57,397 nucleotides of DNA from an uncultured Anaeromyxobacter sp. (GTDB lineage: Bacteria > Myxococcota > Myxococcia > Myxococcales > Anaeromyxobacteraceae), in the NCBI GenBank assembly GCA_903855945.1, contig CAIOAK010000099.1:1-57397 (forward strand), written 5' to 3'. Shown piece after piece: positions 24,031 through 31,579 of the stretch. The position numbers were made by a program, and so were the translations under genes. The notes under the pieces are model-generated. The model made no database searches, was not told the DNA's origin, and saw only the letters and a program-made list of their open reading frames with translations. The first letter of the stretch is position 1; each line of letters begins with the position of its first letter.

Positions 24031-27000
24031 GTGAGGCCGAGCGGGGCGGAAGGTCGCCGATGGCTGCGATGGGCGCTGCGCACGGTCGCCGGCGCGGTCG
24101 TCGTCGTGGCCGCCGTCGGGCTGGCCCTGGCGGTGCTCCTCGATCACCTCGATTCACCACTCGTGAAGCAGCGCGTCCAGGCGCTCGTCCGCTCGAACGC
24201 CGGCGTCGAGATCGACTACGCGACCACCCGATTTCACCCGCTGTCCGGGGTACTCGTCGAGGGGCTGGTCGTTCGCTCGCCTCCCGAGTTCCGGAGCCAG
24301 GCCCCGGAGCTCCTTCGCGTGGGTCGTCTGGAGGTGGCGTGGTCGCCCGTCGCGCTCCTCCGGCGTGGCGGGAGGCTCGACCGGGTCTCGGCCGAGGACG
24401 TCGCCATCACCGTCGCCGTGGACGGGCGAGGTCGTTCCTCCCTCGACCTGCTGCGGCAGGCTCCGGGCAAGGGGCAGCCGGAAGCCGCGGGTCCGGCGTC
24501 CTCCTCGTCGCCCACCGAACCCCCGGTGGACCGGATCGACCTCTCCGGAGTCGAGCTGACCTGGATGCGGGTGGAGGCGGGGCAGGTCCAGGATCGATTC
24601 GTGCTGGGCGGCCTCGCGCTGCAGGCGGAGGTCCTCCGGGAGGGGAACGGCTGGGGCCTGGCGACCCGGATCGGTTCGGCGGCGGAGCCCGTCGCCCTTC
24701 TCCTCACCCGGGATGGAGCCGCGAGCCCGCACGGGTTCGCGAGGCTGGCGCTCTGGCTGGAGGGACGAGGCGGACCCTCCGGCGCGACGGCCAGCCTCGA
24801 CCTCCGCGTTCGGGAGCAGACCCTCGTTCCTCGCGTGACCGTCCACGAGCTCCTCCGTCTCGACCTGGCCGTGTCTCTCGACGCCGCCCGTGCCACGACC
24901 GAGATCGCGCTCCGTCGTGCGCGCCTGGCCGACGGCGCGGCCTCGCTGGAGGCGATGCTCTCGCTTCCCGACGCCACCGGTGCCGCGCCCCTCGTCCGCG
25001 AGGCGAGCGGCGTGGTGGACCTGGAGCGGCTGCTGGCGGCGGCGCCCCCGGGCCTCCTGCCGCTCACCGGTCGGGGCCACCTGAGCTGGAACGCCCGGGA
25101 GATCGAGATCGGGGACGGGCCGAGGATCCTCCCGGGCGGGAGTGTCGAGGCCGAGGGCGACCTCGCCGACCTCCGCCTGAAGCTGGACGACGTCGCCGCG
25201 GCAGCGGGGGGAGCCCGTATTTCACTACGAGTGAATCCTGCTCCGGGGGGCGCGGTGGCGAAGGGGTCGCTCGGGCTCCGGAAGCTCGGCGTCACGTCTC
25301 CGGGATCGGAGGTCGGCGTGGACGATCTCGAGCTGGAGCTGGACGCGTCGCGGGACGGTGCGGGTGCCTGGACCGGAGCGGCCCGGATCGGGCTCGGGAG
25401 CCTGCGGCTCACGCAGGCTTCCGGGGAGCGGGCGGAGCTCTCCGGCGTGCGGTTCGGGCTCCAACTCCCGCCCGCGGGCGGTCCGCCCTTCGCCGCCACC
25501 GGAAGCCTCTCCGCCCGGGATCTCCGCGTGACCGGCGCGGACGGCCGCCTCCGCGGGAGCGCGCCCGTGAGCATCGACTGGAAGGTGACGCAGGCCTTCC
25601 CGGACTCCGAAAGGCCCGCCGCGAGCCGGGCGATCGTGGCCCTCTCCGCCCGGGTGGGATCCCTGGTGGCATCCCTCGACGCCCGGAAGCACGCGGAGTC
25701 GATCGACTTCTCCTTCACCGCGACGGGCCAGGAGATGCCCGGTGGAATCGGCCTCGCACTGAACGGGAGCGGCCACGCCGCCGCGATCCTGTCGCGGAAT
25801 CCCTCCCTGCGTCAGCGGACCGAAGTCCGTCTCGACGGCCCCGGGCTGTCCCGGGTCCACGCGAGGCAGCTGACCCTGGCCGTGAACTCGAGCGGGGACC
25901 TCCGGCGCCATCACGTGGAGGCGAACCTGGGATTCACGCCGCTCGCCGACCTGCCCCCCTGGCACGCCTCCCTCTCCACCGAGATCGACGGAACCACACC
26001 CGGACTCCAGTTCCAGCTGGTCGCCGAGGGAGGCCCCACCGGATCGCTGTCGGGCTCCGCGCGCCTCGACGGCCCGGCGCACGCCATCCGCTGGGACGCC
26101 GACGGGAAGCTCGCGGGCCTCTCCGCGATCCGCCCCTTCCTCTCGGGTTTCCCGGTGCTGAGCCGGGCGCGCCTCTCGCGGCTGGAACTCGGGCTGAGCG
26201 GGCGAGGCACCGTGTCCGGCATCGTCTCGGAGGACGAGGGGTCCGGTCGGCTCCGGCTCGTGAAGGAGCCGATGCGCAACGCCGAGATCGACGGCGTCAT
26301 CGACCTCCACGCGAAGGGGCTCCGGTGGCAGGAATCGGAGCACCAGGTGGACATGCCCTCGGTGGTCGGGCACGTCGAGGTGAAGACGAAGGGGCAGCAG
26401 CACGGCTTCCAGGGGCAGGTCCAGATCGAGGAACTGCACCTGCTCAGCGGGGCACGCAGGATCGACGGGACCGGGATCGCAGGGCGCATCTCCGGCGGGC
26501 TCGCGCGCAGCGGGTCCGGGGGCGAGGGCGATCTCGTGCTCGATCTGTCCGCACGATCCGTGAAGCAGGACCTCGCGCCCTACCCGGTGGGGAGCGTGGA
26601 CCTCCAGCTGTCGGCGCGCCGCACCGCCGAGGGCGTGGTCCGCATCTCGAACCTGCGCCTCGAGAACGCCGCCGGCGGGACGGTCCTGACCCTCCAGGGC
26701 GGTGTCGACCGGGGCACCCTGAAGCGCCGTCTGTCGCTCCAGGGGGAACTGCAGCAGGACGTGGCCCGGGTCTGGAGCGATCCCGAGACCTTCGAGGGGC
26801 GTGGCCGGCTCGACGTGACGTTCCGCGTCGAATCGCCGGACTTCACGATCTTCCGCACGCAGGCGGCCGTGCGCCTGGGGGACATCCACGCCCGGTTCCC
26901 GCAACGGGGCGTCTCCATCGAGTCCCTCGACGGGGAGATCCCGATCTCGGCCGACGTGGCGAGCGACTCCGATGGACTGACGCTGCTTCGCCGGTCCGAG

Positions 27001-27612
27001 GCGAACCCCTTCTCGACCTACCGGGTCGCCGATCAGCATCCCTTCCTGAGCCGCAGCAGCTTCATCGCCGCGCAGGGGGTGAAGACCCCCATGGTGTCGA
27101 TCGCGGCCATGGCGGGCAACCTCCGGGTGGAGCAGAACTTCATCTCCTTCACCCAGTTCGAGATGGAGATGCGCGGGGGACAGGTCACGGGGGAGTGGGT
27201 CCTCGACTGGAACGGACTCGACTCCGTGCTCCGGGCCCGGGTGCGTGCCACCGGAGTCGAGTCGTCGCAGGGCGAGCCCTTCGACGGCAGCGCCTCCTTC
27301 GTGGTGTCGGCGGCGGAGCGCGGCGTCGATGGCCGCATCGACATCCTGCGCATCGGGTCGAACCATCTCCGCGACATGCTCGACCTCCAGGACCCGCAGC
27401 GGCTCGATCCCGCGACGAACCGGATCCGGTTCGCGCTGAACTTCGGTCATCCGGACGGCGTCCGGGTCGAGCTCCGGCACGGCTTCGCCCGGATGAAGGT
27501 CACCCTGGGAGGCCTGGCGAGCCTCCTCACCATCGGTGACCTGCGCGGGATTCCCACCGGCCCGATCATCGACAAGGCCCTGGCGCCCTTCATGAAGCGG
27601 GAGGACAGATGA
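24031..27612 (+). CDS. AsmA/YdbH-like envelope bridge protein
   Basis: The 1193-residue protein has a GTG start, a single N-terminal TM (about 16-38) and a very long region of alternating short beta strands. It includes AsmA-type elements near the N-terminus (VEIDYATTRFHPLSGVLVEG) and a conserved C-terminal block (MLDLQDPQRLDPATNRI). This is the architecture of AsmA, TamB, YhdP and YdbH proteins, which form hydrophobic grooves spanning the periplasm to move phospholipids. The ATGA-overlapping DUF1318 lipoprotein downstream parallels the E. coli ydbH-ynbE-ydbL operon and points to the YdbH branch. The length is greater than E. coli YdbH (about 880). Confidence 0.8.
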   Translation: MRPSGAEGRRWLRWALRTVAGAVVVVAAVGLALAVLLDHLDSPLVKQRVQALVRSNAGVEIDYATTRFHPLSGVLVEGLVVRSPPEFRSQAPELLRVGRLEVAWSPVALLRRGGRLDRVSAEDVAITVAVDGRGRSSLDLLRQAPGKGQPEAAGPASSSSPTEPPVDRIDLSGVELTWMRVEAGQVQDRFVLGGLALQAEVLREGNGWGLATRIGSAAEPVALLLTRDGAASPHGFARLALWLEGRGGPSGATASLDLRVREQTLVPRVTVHELLRLDLAVSLDAARATTEIALRRARLADGAASLEAMLSLPDATGAAPLVREASGVVDLERLLAAAPPGLLPLTGRGHLSWNAREIEIGDGPRILPGGSVEAEGDLADLRLKLDDVAAAAGGARISLRVNPAPGGAVAKGSLGLRKLGVTSPGSEVGVDDLELELDASRDGAGAWTGAARIGLGSLRLTQASGERAELSGVRFGLQLPPAGGPPFAATGSLSARDLRVTGADGRLRGSAPVSIDWKVTQAFPDSERPAASRAIVALSARVGSLVASLDARKHAESIDFSFTATGQEMPGGIGLALNGSGHAAAILSRNPSLRQRTEVRLDGPGLSRVHARQLTLAVNSSGDLRRHHVEANLGFTPLADLPPWHASLSTEIDGTTPGLQFQLVAEGGPTGSLSGSARLDGPAHAIRWDADGKLAGLSAIRPFLSGFPVLSRARLSRLELGLSGRGTVSGIVSEDEGSGRLRLVKEPMRNAEIDGVIDLHAKGLRWQESEHQVDMPSVVGHVEVKTKGQQHGFQGQVQIEELHLLSGARRIDGTGIAGRISGGLARSGSGGEGDLVLDLSARSVKQDLAPYPVGSVDLQLSARRTAEGVVRISNLRLENAAGGTVLTLQGGVDRGTLKRRLSLQGELQQDVARVWSDPETFEGRGRLDVTFRVESPDFTIFRTQAAVRLGDIHARFPQRGVSIESLDGEIPISADVASDSDGLTLLRRSEANPFSTYRVADQHPFLSRSSFIAAQGVKTPMVSIAAMAGNLRVEQNFISFTQFEMEMRGGQVTGEWVLDWNGLDSVLRARVRATGVESSQGEPFDGSASFVVSAAERGVDGRIDILRIGSNHLRDMLDLQDPQRLDPATNRIRFALNFGHPDGVRVELRHGFARMKVTLGGLASLLTIGDLRGIPTGPIIDKALAPFMKREDR

Positions 27613-28145
27613 AACGACTGCTTCCGTCCGCGTGCCTGCTCGCGACGCTGGCCTGCGTCAGCGCACCCGAGATCGTCGTGACCGACCGGGCCACCGCGCT
27701 GGAGCAGCAGGCGTCCGGATCCTTCGACCAGCTCGAGCGGAAGCTCACCCGGACCGGGATCGTGCCGCGCCCCGTCCCGCTCACGCCCGAGGAGCTCCAG
27801 GCGCTCGGCATCCAGACCACCCTCATCGAGGGGGAGCACGGCTCGACCGATGCGGACCGGATGGACGGCCTGCTGCAGCGCCACTGCATCGGGGAGGGGC
27901 GGGAAGGGCTGCTCGTGGACACCTACAAGGATTGCAAGGGGGCGTCCGACCGGGCCACGCGGGTCGCCCTCGTCGACCGGGTGAACCGCGCCCGCGTGCA
28001 GCTCTGGCGCTGGATGGGAACGGAGCGAAAGGACCTCTCCGCCGACGAGATCCGGCGAACCTGGCAGGTCATCCACCTGAAGGGGGTCGTCTGCGGGGCA
28101 TGGCTCCAGCGTGCCGACGGCGCTTGGGAGGAGAAGAAGTGCTGA
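27609..28145 (+). CDS. DUF1318 (YdbL-like) lipoprotein
   Basis: The 178-residue protein has an export signal ending LATLAC (weak lipobox). A short APEIVVTDRATALEQQ segment follows, then a C-terminal domain that aligns by eye with E. coli YdbL: IGEGREGLL, then LVDRVNRARVQLWRWM, LSADEIRR and GAWLQRADGAW. The N-terminal CVSAPEIVV also resembles the start of the small lipoprotein YnbE, so this one protein may combine the YnbE and YdbL parts. The ATG overlaps the stop of the AsmA-like gene. It probably partners that protein at the outer membrane. Confidence 0.75.
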   Translation: MKRLLPSACLLATLACVSAPEIVVTDRATALEQQASGSFDQLERKLTRTGIVPRPVPLTPEELQALGIQTTLIEGEHGSTDADRMDGLLQRHCIGEGREGLLVDTYKDCKGASDRATRVALVDRVNRARVQLWRWMGTERKDLSADEIRRTWQVIHLKGVVCGAWLQRADGAWEEKKC

Positions 28146-31100
28146 CCCGGATGGCCCGGATCCTCTGCGCCCTTGCCCTCGCCGGCCTCGCGGCCGGTGC
28201 GTCGGGCCAGGACGGGACGGCCAGCGACCTGCGGCGACCCAGCCGGCTCACGGTGGGCGTCGGCGACCAGTACCTCGGCCAGCTCGCGCCCGACGGACGG
28301 ACCCTCTACTTCCTCTCCAATCGAAGCACCACGACCGAGCTCTTCCAGCAGACGCTCGACGACGATCGGGTGAGGCGCCTCTTCGACGAGGGGGCCGACG
28401 TGAACTGGCCTCGCGTCAGCCCGGACGGAAGGAGCCTCCTCTACATCTCGTTCCGGGACCGGGCGGCCGGCCAGCTCTGCGTGCGGGACCTCCCCGGCGC
28501 GGGGGGGAGGCGCTGCCTCGCCATCCCGGAGGCTGCGGTGCAGGCGGAATGGGTCGACGGGAAGCGCATCGTGCTCGTGAGCCGTCCGTCCATCTACAGC
28601 GACCTCTCGCTGCAGGAGGTGGCGGTCGGGGGTGAGCTCGAGGCGAAGGGCCGGCCCATCCGGAACGTCATCAGCCCGGCCGTGTCCCCCGACGGGCGCT
28701 GGCTCGTCTACGTGCCCGTGGAGCGCTACACCCAGCAGGTGGGGCCTGGATTCGCGGCGCACGCCTCCCTGCGGCTGGAGGTGGTCCGCCTGGATCGGTG
28801 GGGCCCGCCCGCCCGTCTCGTGCTCCGCGTCCCCGGCGTCTCCGGCCAGCCCGCCTTCTCCCCCGACGGTCGCCATCTCTACTTCGTGCAGTTCCTGTCC
28901 GACACGAACCACGACGGTGTGGTGGACGCCAACGATCACGGGATCCTCTTCCGGGTTCCCTTCTCGCTGGATCGCGACGACGCTCCCGCGCTCGCGGCCG
29001 CCGCCATGCCGGAGCAGCTGACGCAGGCTTCCTGGAACTGCCAGTACCCCTCGCCCGGCGTGGATCGGGTGGTCTTCACCTGCTCGCGCGACGAGAACCT
29101 GGACATCTACGGCCTGCCCCCGGACGGAGCCGTTCCCTCCGACTGGACCCTGGAGCGGCTCGAGGTGGAGGCCCAGGACGCCACCACGCGGACCGAGCAG
29201 CTCTTCCTCGATCGTCACCGCCTGGCGAGGACCAAGAGCCCGCTCGACCAGTCGTTCCTCCTCATGGAGATCGCCCACCTGCACCTGGAGCTCGACGAGT
29301 TCGCCGCGGCCGAGTTCCATGCGCGGCAGGTCGCCTTGCTTCCCGACCCGGCGCTCGCGCGGATGTCGGGGCCGCTGCTCGTCCTCGTGGAGCAGCGGCA
29401 GGCCGCCAGCGACCGGGAGAACGGGCGCGCGGTGGGGCGCTTCCGGGATTCCGCGAAGCGCCGCCTGGAGGCCCTGAAGGCCGAGCCGGACGACCCGCCC
29501 GCCGTGACCGCCCTGAAGCAGCTCGTGCGCAGCGAGGTGGCCGACTCGGTGGGCGACCTGGCCACCGCCCGGAGCGAGCTCGCCGCCATCCGGCTCGACG
29601 AGACCCTCCCGGCCGGCGTCCTCGCGGCGTACTACGACCGGGCCGACGCGCTCTTCCGGGAGCTCGACGACCGGGAGGCGCTCGTGGCCGTCGCCCGCCG
29701 GCTCGCGACCATCGACGCGCTGCCCGACACCGAGCAGCTCGAGTACGCCCGCGGAACGGCCAAGGCGCTGGTTCGCGGACGCTCCGCCGCCGAGGGCGAG
29801 GCGGCCCTCGCGCGCGCGCGCGCGACGGCCCCGGAAGGCTCCGAGCTGGCCTTCGCGCTCGACCTCTCCATCGCCGTGCTGGCGATCCGGGAGCGGCAGC
29901 CCCCGCCGCCGGTGGGCGACGCGATCGTCTCACTCCTCCATCGCCAGAAGCGCACCGACCGACGCTGGGCCGTCATCACCGAGGCCGTCCGGCGTGCCGG
30001 CGAGCTCAACGCGGACCCCCTGATCGAACGGCTGGCGGAGGAGCACGTCCGCGTCACCCGGCCCGGGACGACGGAGCGGCGCCGGGCCGAGCGATTCTAC
30101 GAGCGCGCCATGGTCGGGAAGGGCTACCGCGAGGCGAAGGCCGGCCGGCTCGCCGAGGCACGGGCCGACTTCGACGCCGCCCATCGCGTCACCGGCTCGC
30201 TCGAGACGTTGGTCGCCTCGATCGAGATCCGGCTCCGGTCGGGGGAGAAGCCCGCCGCCATCGCCGCCGAGTACGCAGAGCACCCCACGGGCAAGCCGGT
30301 GGACGCCTTCGTGAAGGCCTACCTGCTCGCGCGGACGATCCCGCAGCTCGATGGGGAGAAGCAGACGAAGGCCGTCGCCGATGCCCGGGCGACGCTGCAG
30401 GGTTCCTGGAAGAGCCTGCGGCAGAGCTACGTCGCACAGGCGCTCTTCGGCGCCATCCTGCACGAGGACTACCTGGGAACGGGGTCCCTGGTCTCCGCGG
30501 AGCGGGCGAACGAGCACCTCCTCCTCGCACTCGAGCTCGTGCGCAACAACCCGCGCTACCGCGCCATGATCCTCGGGCAGCTCGCCCTGCTCCACGTGGA
30601 GGTGGGGAACCACCGCATCGCGCTCGGATATCTGGAGGAACGGGAGAAGCTTCCCTTCGCCGAGAACGCGTCCGGGCTGGCCGTCCGCCTGGCGCATGCC
30701 CGCGCGCTCCTGCACGTGGAGCAGGAGGCCGAGGCGGCCACCCTCGCGGAACAGGCGCTCGCGATGACCGACGGGCCAAGGTTGACCGGATACCGGGTCC
30801 TGGCCCTCGACCGCGCGGCGCTCTACAACCTCTCCGCCGACCGCTTCCAGAAGGCGCTCGCGCTCTACGACGCGGAGATCCCGCTCCTCGAGGGAGCCAA
30901 TCGGGTGCGGGCCCACCTCTCCCGCGCGGCCGCGGCCCTGGGCGCCGGCCACCCGCAGCGGGCGCTCGAGGACCTGGATGCGGTGGACCGCGAGCTCCGG
31001 GCCCCGGCCATCGCGTCGGCGCTTCCCCGGCCGCGAACCGATCCGAAGAGCGTCCTGCGCACCTATCGACTCATCGCCGCAGGCCTCCGGGCCAATGCCG

Positions 31101-31534
31101 ACGAGAGCCTCGGGAAGCTCGTCGAGGCGTCGGGGGCCCTCCTGGTGCGCAGGGACCTGTTCCTGGACGAGTACGCCCAGTCCGACCTCATCGAGGACCT
31201 GCGGGCCGTGACGCTGGCCGAGGCTCGACTGGCAGTGAATGCCGGCGAGCGCAAGGACCTTCCCGCCGCCGGGATGTGGATCGGCAGGGCGCTCGAGCAT
31301 GCCGATCTGCTCTCCCGGCGGGCCAAGACCGGCCTCGCCCCCGACCTGCTCGCCGTCCTCCGGATCGCGGCGGAGCTGGGCGCCCGGGAGCACGTCCCGG
31401 TCCCGTTCGACCTGGCGGGGCGGCTGGGGCAGGCGCACGGGAAGCTCGCCGAGCGCAGGACCGCCCAGGCCCGCAGCTACCAGCGCTGGTTCGAGATCTA
31501 CCTGACCTTGCTCGCTCCCACCGTCCCGAGGTGA
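28139..31534 (+). CDS. TolB-type propeller and TPR repeat protein, exported
   Basis: The 1131-residue protein has a signal peptide (MARILCALALAGLAAGASGQ region). WD40-like/PD40 propeller blades follow (LAPDGRTLYFLSN, VSPDGRSLLYISF, VSPDGRWLVYV, FSPDGRHLYFVQF; about 40-320). The remainder is a long Ala/Leu/Arg/Glu-rich helical solenoid of TPR character (about 350-1120). A calcium-loop-like DTNHDGVVDAND sits in the propeller. The GTG at 28139, 5 nt after GGAGGAG, overlaps the previous gene by 7 nt; an ATG at 28151 is an alternative. It is likely a periplasmic scaffold working with its operon partners. No enzyme motif is seen. Confidence 0.78.
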   Translation: MLTRMARILCALALAGLAAGASGQDGTASDLRRPSRLTVGVGDQYLGQLAPDGRTLYFLSNRSTTTELFQQTLDDDRVRRLFDEGADVNWPRVSPDGRSLLYISFRDRAAGQLCVRDLPGAGGRRCLAIPEAAVQAEWVDGKRIVLVSRPSIYSDLSLQEVAVGGELEAKGRPIRNVISPAVSPDGRWLVYVPVERYTQQVGPGFAAHASLRLEVVRLDRWGPPARLVLRVPGVSGQPAFSPDGRHLYFVQFLSDTNHDGVVDANDHGILFRVPFSLDRDDAPALAAAAMPEQLTQASWNCQYPSPGVDRVVFTCSRDENLDIYGLPPDGAVPSDWTLERLEVEAQDATTRTEQLFLDRHRLARTKSPLDQSFLLMEIAHLHLELDEFAAAEFHARQVALLPDPALARMSGPLLVLVEQRQAASDRENGRAVGRFRDSAKRRLEALKAEPDDPPAVTALKQLVRSEVADSVGDLATARSELAAIRLDETLPAGVLAAYYDRADALFRELDDREALVAVARRLATIDALPDTEQLEYARGTAKALVRGRSAAEGEAALARARATAPEGSELAFALDLSIAVLAIRERQPPPPVGDAIVSLLHRQKRTDRRWAVITEAVRRAGELNADPLIERLAEEHVRVTRPGTTERRRAERFYERAMVGKGYREAKAGRLAEARADFDAAHRVTGSLETLVASIEIRLRSGEKPAAIAAEYAEHPTGKPVDAFVKAYLLARTIPQLDGEKQTKAVADARATLQGSWKSLRQSYVAQALFGAILHEDYLGTGSLVSAERANEHLLLALELVRNNPRYRAMILGQLALLHVEVGNHRIALGYLEEREKLPFAENASGLAVRLAHARALLHVEQEAEAATLAEQALAMTDGPRLTGYRVLALDRAALYNLSADRFQKALALYDAEIPLLEGANRVRAHLSRAAAALGAGHPQRALEDLDAVDRELRAPAIASALPRPRTDPKSVLRTYRLIAAGLRANADESLGKLVEASGALLVRRDLFLDEYAQSDLIEDLRAVTLAEARLAVNAGERKDLPAAGMWIGRALEHADLLSRRAKTGLAPDLLAVLRIAAELGAREHVPVPFDLAGRLGQAHGKLAERRTAQARSYQRWFEIYLTLLAPTVPR
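29809..29824 (+). repeat. (CG)8 dinucleotide run inside a coding region
   Basis: Sixteen bases of alternating C and G encode Arg/Ala in the TPR part of the protein. Such runs can adopt Z-DNA and can change length by slippage, but length changes of one unit would break the frame. Confidence 0.8.
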
Positions 31535-31579
31535 ATGCCGGGCCGACCCGGTCCGTCCACCGTTCAGCGGGGTGTCCCC

